Origin: Hyphococcus sp.
GTDB taxonomy: Bacteria; Pseudomonadota; Alphaproteobacteria; Caulobacterales; Parvularculaceae
Assembly (NCBI GenBank): GCA_021776245.1
Contig: JAJFGF010000054.1
Location: forward strand, 186,001-250,000
Direction of reading: 5' to 3'
DNA length: 64,000 bases
This document shows positions 1 through 8,351 of this stretch, piece after piece (positions within the stretch are counted from its first letter, which is position 1; each line of letters starts with the position of its first letter). Below the pieces are notes generated by a model. That model was not told the origin of the DNA. It did not search any database and saw only the letters and a list, made by a program, of their open reading frames with translations. A program made the translations under genes and the position numbers.

Positions 1-2576
1 TTTCGTCGGGCGGGCTCAATCTTGCGGATTTGCGCGGGCTTGGGCCGGAGCGAACGCTCGTGTTGGTGAATGGCCGGCGTTACATCCGCACCAGCGGCGG
101 CAATGGATCGGTTCTTGGCGTTGATCTCAATTCGATTCCTGCGCCTTTCGTTGATCGGATTGAAGTGGTCAATCAAGGGGCCGGCGCAGCAATTGGCATG
201 GAGGCCGTCGCCGGCGCGGTCAACATTGTTACACGCGAAGAAATAGATGGAATAGCCATTACCGCGGATGGCGGCGTTTCAGAACTCGGCGACGCAGAAG
301 AATATTCGGTTTCGTTGCTCGGCGGGAAACAATTTGATGATGATCGCGGTCGCATCGCTTTGGGAGTAACTTATGCGTCCGAACCGTCGCTGTTGGCGCA
401 GCAGCGGCAAAGCCTTACTTTACCATATGGATTTGCGTCACACGGCATTCAGAGCGGACCGGGTGCGGGCGCCGTCTTCGCGCCGGGATTTGGCGGCAGC
501 AGTTTTACCCCTAATGGACGGCTTTCGGGCGTCGTCACGCAGCCGGGCGATGTTGTGTTTTTTAGCGGTTCGGAACGGCAAGTCTTTGCATCTGACGGCT
601 CAGGTTTCGAACCCTATCAGGGTCGGCTTGATCAGCTATATAATTGGCTAACGGACTTTTCCGCATTGCCGAAAATTGAGCGCCTGATTGGTTATGGTAA
701 TGGCGGCTATGAAATTTCACCGTCTCATAACGTCTATGCGGAAGTGCATTTCGCGAATACAGAAGTTGCGGGGCAGATTGCCCCGTCGCCGGTCGGTTTG
801 TTTCGTGGGCGGAATACTGCTTATGGCGACGGCATATTTGTACCGGCGAACCACCCCATGGCGCCTGCTGGCTTACTTTCCACAGCGGAAACTTTGGCGG
901 GCGGCCCCATTTCAGGGTTTTTACTGGACCGCCGTTTTGTCGAACTCGGCCCACGTCGGCGGCAGATCGACCGGCAAACATTTCAGGTTGTCGGCGGCCT
1001 TGAAGGTTCGTTGGGCGGCGATTGGCGCTATGACATTTCCTATCAATTTGGCAGCAACAGAACATCTGATACAGCCACCGGCATCGTAGATGACGCCCGC
1101 CTGACAACAGCGCTTGATGCAGGCGCTTGTGCGTTCGTTTCCGGTTGTTCGCCGATAAACATCTTTGCGGGCGTATCCATTTCACCTGAACAAGCGGATT
1201 TTATTCGCGCCGACCCGCGTTTGCGCGTGATTAAGACACGGGAACAGATTGCGCAGGTGAAATTCAGCGGTCCCATTTATGACAATGGAGACAAGCAGGG
1301 TTTCATCACTGCGGGGTTAGAACACAGACGCGAGCGCCTGGAAGATGTTTCTTTGTCTTCGGACGCTGTGCTCGGTGAATTTGTAATACCGGGCTCTGCC
1401 GGGAAAATTGCGCTTACCGAAGCCTATATTAACGGCATATTTCCAGTGGTGGTCGATGCGCCATGGACGCGATTTTTTGAAATTGGCGCCGCCTATCGAC
1501 TTACCATCAGACAGGGTGTCGGCGAATTTTCGAGTTTTAGCGGCAATTCGCGCTGGTCGCCGATTGATGGCGTCGAATTTTACGCCCATCTATTTCACGG
1601 TGGACGCGCGCCAAACGTCATGGAACAGTTTTCCGCCGGGCCAAATCTAAACCAGTTCTTTTTTGATCCATGCGATACAAGTTTTGGCGCGCTTTCCGGC
1701 GAAGTTGCAGTAAATTGCGCCTCCCCCGGACCGTTAGGCGTTGGCGCCGGCTTCGTTCAGGATGATGCGCTGACTTTTGCGGAATCCATGGGTAATCCGA
1801 CCCTGCAGGAAGAGCGCGTCAGTTCGCGTCTGTTCGGCTTAAGCACGGACATTCACGCGCTCATTCCGTCCACGCCCGGTATTTTGACGCTGAGCGCCGA
1901 TTGGCGGCGCCACCGCGTCACTGACACCGCAACGACAGTTGGCGTCGGACATACGCTGATGCAGTGTTTTAATAGTGCTGGCCTTAAGGATTTTCTTTGT
2001 GGATTTAATCCTGTGACCGGAAACCGGTTCATCCAGCGCGACCCGGTGACCCGGCAGATCCTTGAAGTTGAATCGACGCTTATCAACAGCGGTATGTTGC
2101 TGACGAGCGGGTTGGATGCGCGCCTTCAATATCTGGCGGAATTTGACGGAATTCCGTTGGCTGATATGTTCGCGCTGGATGTTCTTTATACATATATTCA
2201 CCGCGTTCGCTCTCAAGAGCTGTTGGATGACGCGGATATCGTCAGTGAGGAACTTATCGGGTACCCGCGCCATCAAATACACGCAACGGCGAGCTTGGGC
2301 GCGGACGCCCTCAAGACCGTGTGGACGGTGCGCCGCCGCGGCGCAGCAGTGAGCGTGCTTGGAGTTCACGACCCTGCATTTCATGCGCCCGCCGTGACCT
2401 ATGTGGATATGGCGATGCAGTGGCGGGCCGGTGACCATGCAATCGTTTACGCCGGGGTTGAAAACCTTTTCAATCGAGAAGTACCAGCTATCGCTGAAGC
2501 GCCGAACGGGTTTTACTTTGAACATTATGACCCGATAGGCCGTCGGTTTTTTGCCGGCGTCAAAGCTGAATTTTAG
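1..2576 (+). CDS. TonB-dependent outer-membrane receptor, 5' end missing
   Basis: The reading frame is open from the first bases of the window, so the gene begins upstream and the signal peptide and TonB box are not visible. The visible part starts inside the plug domain, where residues reading NLADLRGLGPERTLVLVNGR are the classic plug motif. It runs through a barrel of more than 750 residues rich in alternating aromatic strands and ends in a C-terminal Phe, as outer-membrane barrels do. TonB receptors import siderophores, cobalamin, glycans or peptides using TonB-ExbBD energy. The plug wording resembles the large receptors common in alphaproteobacteria. No substrate can be named because there is no neighbouring uptake gene inside the window. 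The family is certain; the ligand is unknown. Confidence 0.93.
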   Translation, partial: SSGGLNLADLRGLGPERTLVLVNGRRYIRTSGGNGSVLGVDLNSIPAPFVDRIEVVNQGAGAAIGMEAVAGAVNIVTREEIDGIAITADGGVSELGDAEEYSVSLLGGKQFDDDRGRIALGVTYASEPSLLAQQRQSLTLPYGFASHGIQSGPGAGAVFAPGFGGSSFTPNGRLSGVVTQPGDVVFFSGSERQVFASDGSGFEPYQGRLDQLYNWLTDFSALPKIERLIGYGNGGYEISPSHNVYAEVHFANTEVAGQIAPSPVGLFRGRNTAYGDGIFVPANHPMAPAGLLSTAETLAGGPISGFLLDRRFVELGPRRRQIDRQTFQVVGGLEGSLGGDWRYDISYQFGSNRTSDTATGIVDDARLTTALDAGACAFVSGCSPINIFAGVSISPEQADFIRADPRLRVIKTREQIAQVKFSGPIYDNGDKQGFITAGLEHRRERLEDVSLSSDAVLGEFVIPGSAGKIALTEAYINGIFPVVVDAPWTRFFEIGAAYRLTIRQGVGEFSSFSGNSRWSPIDGVEFYAHLFHGGRAPNVMEQFSAGPNLNQFFFDPCDTSFGALSGEVAVNCASPGPLGVGAGFVQDDALTFAESMGNPTLQEERVSSRLFGLSTDIHALIPSTPGILTLSADWRRHRVTDTATTVGVGHTLMQCFNSAGLKDFLCGFNPVTGNRFIQRDPVTRQILEVESTLINSGMLLTSGLDARLQYLAEFDGIPLADMFALDVLYTYIHRVRSQELLDDADIVSEELIGYPRHQIHATASLGADALKTVWTVRRRGAAVSVLGVHDPAFHAPAVTYVDMAMQWRAGDHAIVYAGVENLFNREVPAIAEAPNGFYFEHYDPIGRRFFAGVKAEF

Positions 2577-2685
2577 CGTCGCCGTCCCTGTTGCAGCCTG
2601 TAGCCGCACCCTTTGCGCTTGATCCCGCTTCGGCCTATGCTCAGGCACTGGATTCGCCAAATCTGACGGCGACATGCGGGGAATT

Positions 2686-3357
2686 ATGCGGGCCGTTCAT
2701 CTCTTTTTCCGTCTTGCGATATACTATTTTTCTGTAACCGCTGTCGTGTTCGCGGGCGTCAAGCTGTTTCCAGGCATTGAAGAGTTTTTGCCGATCGGCG
2801 GCGCTGAAACTTTGTTGAGCGGGCCAGGCGGCGATCCCTTCGAATCAATAGAAATCGGCGCGACGCGGGTATCCAATCTTGGCGACAGTCTGATTTGGTT
2901 ATTAATCGCTGTGACCGGCGCAATCATGACTGTACTGCCGGTATCGTGGACCTATATGGCAATCCGTAATCGAGACGAATATGACCAATCGCTCGTCGAA
3001 ACGATCATGCTCCTGCCCATCGCTGTGACCAGCATTGTCATAATTGTGCATAATTCACTGGCGCTGGCATTCAGTCTCGCCGGAATTGTCGGCGGGGTTC
3101 GTTTTCGCAATACGCTGAAAAGCTCGGGAGATGCATTATACATTCTATTGGCGATTGGCATTGGGTTGGCCGCAGGGATTGGGGCCATGGAAATCGCCGC
3201 CATCATGTCGATGGCGTTTAACTTTTGCTTTCTGGTTTTGTGGGTCACCGATTTTGGCGCGCGAAAGGGCGCCCATCGGTATATGCGAAAAACACACCAC
3301 AAGACGCATTCTGATGAAGACGCTGAGAATGAGCGTACGCCGGTCGAGAGCAAATGA
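2686..3357 (+). CDS. DUF4956-family integral membrane protein
   Basis: About 223 residues with one N-terminal membrane segment, a periplasmic-type loop and three further segments. The block around residues 120-165 (SLAGIVGGVRFRNTLKSS, then a LAIGIGLAAGIGAM helix) is the signature of DUF4956. The function of that family is unknown. Elsewhere it is often encoded beside CotH-like kinases and VTC-type polyphosphate polymerases. I chose the ATG at 2686, which has GGGGA just upstream, over the ATG at 2674, which has no ribosome site. The C-terminal tail is charged and rich in His and Glu. The stop overlaps the next gene's start as ATGA, so the two are probably co-translated. A CotH-like gene lies 0.8 kb downstream on the opposite strand, matching the usual association, but no VTC gene is present. 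Confidence 0.75.
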   Translation: MRAVHLFFRLAIYYFSVTAVVFAGVKLFPGIEEFLPIGGAETLLSGPGGDPFESIEIGATRVSNLGDSLIWLLIAVTGAIMTVLPVSWTYMAIRNRDEYDQSLVETIMLLPIAVTSIVIIVHNSLALAFSLAGIVGGVRFRNTLKSSGDALYILLAIGIGLAAGIGAMEIAAIMSMAFNFCFLVLWVTDFGARKGAHRYMRKTHHKTHSDEDAENERTPVESK

Positions 3358-4184
3358 GCCGGTGGATTGGGTTGGCGCTCGCTGTGATTTATGCGTCCGG
3401 CGCTGGCGCGGCGGCGCAACAAGCTCCCTTAAAGCTCGGTGACCGCAGCGGTTATTTCCAATTGGCTCGAGGCCTGACAGAAATATCGGGTCTTGCTGTC
3501 GCGTCTGATCATTCCGTCTACGCCCATAATGACGAGCACGGCATCGTTTATGAAGTTGCGCTTTCCAGCGGAGAAATAATCTCAGCATTTGCGCTGGGCG
3601 AACCGACGACGCGGGCGGACTTTGAAGGCATTGCGGTCTTTGACGGGCGCATTTATCTCGTCACAAGCTCAGGTCTCGTTTACGAAGCGATCATTGGCGC
3701 GCATCGCGACCGTGTGCGATACAATATATTTGACACCGGCGCCGGAGAGTTTTGCGAAATCGAGGGAATAGCGCAGGGACCTGAGCCCGCGGAATTTTTG
3801 CTCATCTGTAAAACCGCGCGCCAAACGGCCCTCAAGGGGCGCCTTGTGATATTCAAATGGAGCCTGGTTGACCGGCTGCCCGTCGTCGCGCCTTGGACTA
3901 GCATTCCACTATCAGGATTATTGACGGGCAAAGAGCGAGAAAATTTCAGGCCATCGGCAATCGAATGGCGCAGGCAGAACAGCAGTCTGGTCGTCCTTTC
4001 CGCGCGCAACCAACTGCTCTTGAATCTGCGTCAGGACGGAACAATTTTGTCGAAGAAATCGCTGCCGCGGGCGGCCCATCCCCAGGCTGAGGGCGTGGCC
4101 ATCATGCCGTCAGGCGAACTGGTCATCGCCGATGAGGGTACGATGCGGACAGCGGGCGCGTTGACGGTTTATGAAAGCGAATAA
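3354..4184 (+). CDS. Secreted SdiA-regulated-type beta-propeller protein
   Basis: 276 residues with a cleavable signal peptide (hydrophobic to about residue 20, AAAQQ cleavage region). The body carries the repeated pattern of the SdiA-regulated/esterase-like propeller family: EISGLAV, then HNDEHGIVYEV, DFEGIAVFDGRIYLVTSSG, CEIEGIA, and near the end AEGVAIMPSGELVIADEG. Such proteins are exported six-bladed propellers of mostly unknown biochemistry, and some relatives are phytase-like. The start overlaps the stop of the DUF4956 gene by ATGA, so the propeller and the membrane protein form a two-gene unit. The gene ends 9 bases before the convergent CotH-like gene. Substrate and activity cannot be read from the sequence. 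Confidence 0.75.
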   Translation: MSRWIGLALAVIYASGAGAAAQQAPLKLGDRSGYFQLARGLTEISGLAVASDHSVYAHNDEHGIVYEVALSSGEIISAFALGEPTTRADFEGIAVFDGRIYLVTSSGLVYEAIIGAHRDRVRYNIFDTGAGEFCEIEGIAQGPEPAEFLLICKTARQTALKGRLVIFKWSLVDRLPVVAPWTSIPLSGLLTGKERENFRPSAIEWRRQNSSLVVLSARNQLLLNLRQDGTILSKKSLPRAAHPQAEGVAIMPSGELVIADEGTMRTAGALTVYESE

Positions 4185-4193
4185 TGATCCGCT

Positions 4194-5276
4194 CTAAGAC
4201 CGGCATTTATCGAGCAACTGTTTTTCAAACCGTTCCTCGTCGGAAATGTTGAGAAAGAAACTGTCGAGATAGCGCACGGTTTTGTTTTTCTTGCTGGCGT
4301 CAAGGCCCGGGATGCCATCCAAAACGCCATAAATCGCCTCACGATTTTCAACGAACATCGCCGCGCCGGCGCGAACTTCAGCATTGTGGGCGCAAAACCC
4401 GCGATAGCGCCGCGTGCGCACCGAGCGCACGCTGATATCTTCCGGCGGGACGGCGTAGGGCGCATCGACGATGCCGGAATAATCGAAATCATAGGGAACC
4501 GGAACAAGGTTATTCAGCGGTATTGATCTGTCGCCAATCAGTTTGGCGTTGTGACAGCAATCGTCACCAGCAAGACTGCTATACATCGACCAGTCAAGAT
4601 TGCCGATCATATATTGAAACAGCGCAAAACGCGCCGCAGCGTTTGTGTCGAGCTGCGCAACAGTGACGCCCGGTACATCGATTTCCTTGACGCCATTGCG
4701 CTTTGCCGCATCGTCTGCGTCTTCAATAAAAAACCCTGTTCGCGAGTAGAGAAGTTTACCGCTGTCCGCTTCGATATAGTCGATATTCGCCAGACGCACC
4801 CGCAGGCTCTGGGGCGTTAAGACGTTGAGAAATTTGTAGGCAGCGTATTCGAGCAGATAATATTGCTGATAATTCCGTGATTTCCGGCAATGGGTGACCA
4901 ACTTCAGCCGCTTCTGTCCCTTGAACAGAGCTCCATCGGCAGGTTTTTCATTGAAGACAATGCGCAGGGGTGGAAATTTACAAACCACCGTATCGCGCCT
5001 TGAATTGCCACGCGCAGAAAGAGCGAGCGCATGTTTTTCACCCGCGCCGTCAGCATCACCAATAAGCGTCAGCGTTGCGGCATGAGGATCGGTTGAATCG
5101 GGCGCTTTTTTGATCAGGTCGCGGAAGGGCGCAGTCAGCTGAATATTGATTATTGTGTCATCGGAAAATAATGGTTTTGCTTCTTTCGCAATGGCCTGGG
5201 TTGCACAAAACGCGGCGATAAATCCGAACACGCCGAAAATTCCGCGGGCCATCGCCCTTTTTCCAGCACCGCTCAT
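4194..5276 (-). CDS. Exported CotH-kinase-like protein
   Basis: 360 residues with an N-terminal signal peptide (GIFGVFGFIAAFCATQAIAKEA). The fold order matches the CotH/atypical-kinase group: an ARGNSRR turn at about 88-94, a possible nucleotide-binding Lys in KLVTHC at about 125-130, and a Glu helix in LLEYAAYKF at about 141-149. These are followed by GNLDWS at 225-230, where Asp228 could be catalytic, and PYDFDYSG at 261-268, whose Asp pair would bind metal. In Bacillus spores CotH phosphorylates coat proteins, and bacterial homologues are often exported. The start ATG overlaps the stop of the upstream phosphatase gene (ATGA), so expression is coupled. Four cysteines (near 128 and 240-241, and at the C-terminus) suggest an oxidised periplasmic location. 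Kinase activity is inferred, not proven. Confidence 0.6.
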   Translation of the reverse strand: MSGAGKRAMARGIFGVFGFIAAFCATQAIAKEAKPLFSDDTIINIQLTAPFRDLIKKAPDSTDPHAATLTLIGDADGAGEKHALALSARGNSRRDTVVCKFPPLRIVFNEKPADGALFKGQKRLKLVTHCRKSRNYQQYYLLEYAAYKFLNVLTPQSLRVRLANIDYIEADSGKLLYSRTGFFIEDADDAAKRNGVKEIDVPGVTVAQLDTNAAARFALFQYMIGNLDWSMYSSLAGDDCCHNAKLIGDRSIPLNNLVPVPYDFDYSGIVDAPYAVPPEDISVRSVRTRRYRGFCAHNAEVRAGAAMFVENREAIYGVLDGIPGLDASKKNKTVRYLDSFFLNISDEERFEKQLLDKCRS

Positions 5277-6370
5277 GGCTTGCTCCCAATGATTGTAACC
5301 GCGCCATTGTCATGCGCATAGATAACGCCGTTCTCGATCCTCAAAAACGATCGGGCGCCGCCATAATAGGCGGCGATGCCAGTGTCGATCTGGATTAGTT
5401 TGCCGCCATATGCAGCGGCAATGCCGGTCAACGAAGGCGTGTGACCGACGATGATGCGTTTAACGCCATAAGCGCCCAGCACAAAAACGATTTCCTCTTC
5501 AATGGATAACGCCGTCGCTGCACTCTCGTCCTCTGCCGGCGTTTCTATATCGTCGCCAGCCGGCGCTTCGACAATCTCCTCTCGGCGAATGAGCCCGCGA
5601 TACCACAAAGGCCCCGCCTCACCATTGATAATGCTTGTGGGGTCCACATCGCGCGCGATCAGCGCATCGGCAATCATCCGGTTTAGATCGTCAATTGTAT
5701 GTCCGGCATATTTTTCGCTGATCCCGCCATGAACAAACAGGCTGTCGCCGATGATCACGACAGCCGGATTTGCAGCGACCCAGGCCCCAACCTCGCCGCC
5801 GGCGCGCCATGCTTGTTGATGTTCGATCATGCCGAGCGGCGTCTGCGCCTCCCATTGCGCTTTGATTTCATTGCTGGGCAGCGCCGGGTCCTGTTCAAGA
5901 TAGGCCGCTTCGATCGTCTCGCGATTGGCGTTGTATAGATTGTCACGCACCCGCCGCGAATTGCGATTTTTAAACGCTTCATATTCGCCGGGATGCACAT
6001 AGCGCAGATCGCCGGTCATATTCATCGCTTCATGATTACCGACAAGCGTAATGACTTTGCCGCCTTTGCGCGACGCCTGACGTTTCAGTTTTTGCAGATG
6101 ACGAATGATTTTTAATGAGTCCGGGCCGCGATCCGGCACATCGCCGGTCTGAACGAAAATTGTATCCCCGCCAGTCCAGCGCCCGTTGCGGTTAATTAGC
6201 CCAGCCTCGTTCATAATGCTTTCATAGGCTTCATAATCGCCGTGGAGATCGCCAATCGCAATTATTGTTGGTGAGTTTTCAACCGCGGCCGACTGCGCCG
6301 AAGCGCAAGCAAGAAGTACAAGGCCCGCCGCAATGGCGCCTGCGCTCTGGATCAAAATTCGCCAATTCAC
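5273..6370 (-). CDS. Exported Shewanella-like PPP-family metallophosphatase
   Basis: 365 residues from the GTG at 6370, which has GGGGAG eight bases upstream. A longer frame to 6454 lacks a ribosome site and a signal peptide. The N-terminus is hydrophobic and ends in LLACAS, a plausible lipobox. All PPP metal-site motifs are present in order: GDLHGDY at about 40, GDVPDRG at about 77, GNHEAMN at about 112, HGG and GHTP. This pattern fits Shewanella-like protein phosphatases, which dephosphorylate Ser/Thr or Tyr. An acidic insert (GDDIETPAEDESAA) lies before GHTP. It is the first gene of a two-gene unit with the CotH-like gene (ATGA overlap), so an exported phosphatase and a kinase-like protein are made together. 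The family is firm; protein phosphatase activity is inferred. Confidence 0.85.
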   Translation of the reverse strand: MNWRILIQSAGAIAAGLVLLACASAQSAAVENSPTIIAIGDLHGDYEAYESIMNEAGLINRNGRWTGGDTIFVQTGDVPDRGPDSLKIIRHLQKLKRQASRKGGKVITLVGNHEAMNMTGDLRYVHPGEYEAFKNRNSRRVRDNLYNANRETIEAAYLEQDPALPSNEIKAQWEAQTPLGMIEHQQAWRAGGEVGAWVAANPAVVIIGDSLFVHGGISEKYAGHTIDDLNRMIADALIARDVDPTSIINGEAGPLWYRGLIRREEIVEAPAGDDIETPAEDESAATALSIEEEIVFVLGAYGVKRIIVGHTPSLTGIAAAYGGKLIQIDTGIAAYYGGARSFLRIENGVIYAHDNGAVTIIGSKP

Positions 6371-6529
6371 GATGAAATCTCCCCGATGCCGTTTTTGTCC
6401 GCCGTATGGCGGCCCCGCACCAGCTATGGCGCCCTCCCGGCGGGGTCCTGTCAAGCGGGCGAGCGCGTTAATTTGGGCTCATCTGGCGAATAGGCTATGG
6501 CTTTCCTGTGAAATTCCCGGAGGTTCGGC

Positions 6530-8119
6530 ATTATTTTAAGCACACTGAAACACACGCGTCCCCTGGTTTTCTGGCCGCCGGTTGTTTTCCTGCTGGCGGC
6601 GCTTGCGTTCAGCCTCATCGATTTTGATCTTTTTCACGCTTCCGTCACGACAGCGAATAATTGGGTTTTAAGCCGTTTTGACTGGCTTTTCTCATTCTCG
6701 TCTTTTGCTGCAGTACTGTTGGTCGCGTGGGTGTTTTTTTCACCCCTGGGCCGCGTGCGGATTGGCGGCCCGAACGCAAAACCGATCCTCAGCCGGTGGA
6801 ATTGGTTTGCGATTACGTTGTGCACGACGATTGCGATCGGCATACTATTCTGGGGCGCGGCGGAACCGATGTTTCATGTCAACAAGCCGCCCGCGTTTGC
6901 CGGCGTTGACGCCCGTTCCGACGGCGCAGCGCGATTTGCCCTGTCGTCTATGTTCATGCATTGGACAATAACGCCTTATGCAATTTACACGGTGCCGGCG
7001 CTCGCCTTCGCTCTTGCGCATTATAATCTTGGACGGCCTTATTCCTTAAGCGGACCATTATCGATTCTTTTTGGCCGTGCGGCGCTTGGAAAAGCCGGCG
7101 ATGTAATCGACGCTGTCGGACTTTATGCGCTGGTCGCTGGCGTGGCGGCGAGTTTGGGCGTCGGTGTGATGACGGTTGCGGGCGGGCTTGAGCTTGCCGC
7201 CGGAATTACGGACAGCGCTATTTTACGGTTTACGATTGTCGTTGCTATTGTATTGATCTTTGTCGTCTCATCCATCAGCGGCATACGGCGCGGCATCAAG
7301 CTGCTCTCGGACTTTAACATTAAGTTCTTTTTCGTGCTGGCGATTTTTGTCTTTGCGGCGGGACCGACCGGCGAAATTCTAAAGCTCGGCGCCGTGAGTC
7401 TTGTGGATTTCGTTGTGAATTTTGTGCCTACAAGCCTGGCGTTTGGCCCCCGCGCCGGCGATCAATGGACGCGTGACTGGACAGTTTTTTACTTCGCTAA
7501 TTGGCTTGCATGGGCGCCGATAACGGCAATGTTTCTGGGGCGAATTTCCATCGGCTATACCGTGCGGGAATTTTTGTTGTTCAACCTTGCAGGTCCTGCT
7601 GCGTTCGGCGCTTTGTGGATGACAATATTTGGCGGCGCCGCCATTGAAATCGATGCGCAGACCGGCGGCGCCCTGACCGCCGCGTTAAACGATAAGGGGC
7701 CGGAATCGGTGATCTATACGCTGTTCGAGGCGTTGCCGCTGGCCGGATTGGTTGCGGTTGCATTCGTTATCCTCACATTTGTTTCTTTTGTGACGGCGAT
7801 GGATTCCAACACGCATTCGATCACTGGCGTTTGTCTCAAACAAAATGCACCTGGCGGCCAGCATGGACATACCGCACTGGCGCTGAAAATTTTCTGGGGC
7901 GCGCTCATGGGGGCGGTGGCGTGGGTGATGACATCAACGACCGGTATCGACGGCGTGCGGATGCTGTCCAATCTCGGCGGGTTGCCCGGACTTTTTATTT
8001 TGATCGCAATGGGCGGCGTAATCATCAGAATGCGCCTGCGGTGGTTCGACGAAATCAAGGCGGCGTCGCAGCCGGCGCATATCCCGGAGCCGCCTTCGAC
8101 CAGTTCTGAGAGCCCATGA
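6530..8119 (+). CDS. BCCT-family transporter with apparent ATT start
   Basis: About 529 residues of a betaine/choline/carnitine-type secondary carrier. GILFWGAAEPMFH near residue 104, a Trp-box helix (WTVFYFANWLAWAP, about 318-331) followed by GRISIGYTVREF, and VTAMDSNTHS are BCCT landmarks. Substrates are usually quaternary amines or betaines. The frame is open from 6512, after a TGA at 6509. Conserved first and second membrane helices (PLVFWPPVVFLLAALAFSL and onward) lie upstream of the first TTG (6719), so the protein must start earlier, yet no in-frame ATG, GTG or TTG occurs from 6512 to 6718. GGAGG at 6519-6523 lies six bases before the ATT at 6530, which I take as a rare start. A CTG at 6545, or a damaged start codon, are the alternatives. 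Confidence 0.85.
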   Translation: MILSTLKHTRPLVFWPPVVFLLAALAFSLIDFDLFHASVTTANNWVLSRFDWLFSFSSFAAVLLVAWVFFSPLGRVRIGGPNAKPILSRWNWFAITLCTTIAIGILFWGAAEPMFHVNKPPAFAGVDARSDGAARFALSSMFMHWTITPYAIYTVPALAFALAHYNLGRPYSLSGPLSILFGRAALGKAGDVIDAVGLYALVAGVAASLGVGVMTVAGGLELAAGITDSAILRFTIVVAIVLIFVVSSISGIRRGIKLLSDFNIKFFFVLAIFVFAAGPTGEILKLGAVSLVDFVVNFVPTSLAFGPRAGDQWTRDWTVFYFANWLAWAPITAMFLGRISIGYTVREFLLFNLAGPAAFGALWMTIFGGAAIEIDAQTGGALTAALNDKGPESVIYTLFEALPLAGLVAVAFVILTFVSFVTAMDSNTHSITGVCLKQNAPGGQHGHTALALKIFWGALMGAVAWVMTSTTGIDGVRMLSNLGGLPGLFILIAMGGVIIRMRLRWFDEIKAASQPAHIPEPPSTSSESP

Positions 8120-8150
8120 ATTGGCAAAACTGGTCTTGATTCTTGTTTAT

Positions 8151-8215
8151 CGCGCATTCGAACCCAGGTGAGGTTCGAATAGAACCGAACCGCATACACT
8201 TTTTGTGAATGCGCT
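8151..8215. repeat. Dispersed palindromic repeat, copy 1
   Basis: CGCGCATTCG at the left end pairs with GTGAATGCGC at the right end. The left arm continues into AACCCA. Inside is a second small inverted repeat, GGTTCGAATAGAACC. The same outer arms and AACCCA extension recur at 56941-56988, so this is a mobile-type or REP-like intergenic element and not a gene-specific hairpin. It sits between convergent genes (the BCCT carrier and pxpC). The following 130 bases (to about 8350) contain further short inverted blocks, such as GTTCCGG with CGGACCGGC, and GAAAGC with GCTTTC. No open frame is credible there. Confidence 0.6.
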
Positions 8216-8351
8216 TTAGAGCCGTTCCGGTTTTAACTGAATCGCGGACCGGCTCCAAGTTATTGTTTGGTCGCGTTCGATTTATCCAATCTCACCCTTC
8301 ACGCGAACCGGTTCCCGTTGAAAGCGTCGCTTTCAACCGCTCGGAAATGCT

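Noticed and set aside
1839-2675. Minus-strand open frame of 278 codons
   Set aside because: It lies fully antisense to the TonB receptor barrel, and its protein has no motif or signal.
6719-8119. BCCT carrier starting at TTG 6719
   Set aside because: This would cut into the second membrane helix and drop the first; the family needs the upstream part.
8160-8190. GGTTCGAAT motif resembling a tRNA T-loop
   Set aside because: No acceptor or anticodon stem can be formed around it; it belongs to the palindromic repeat.
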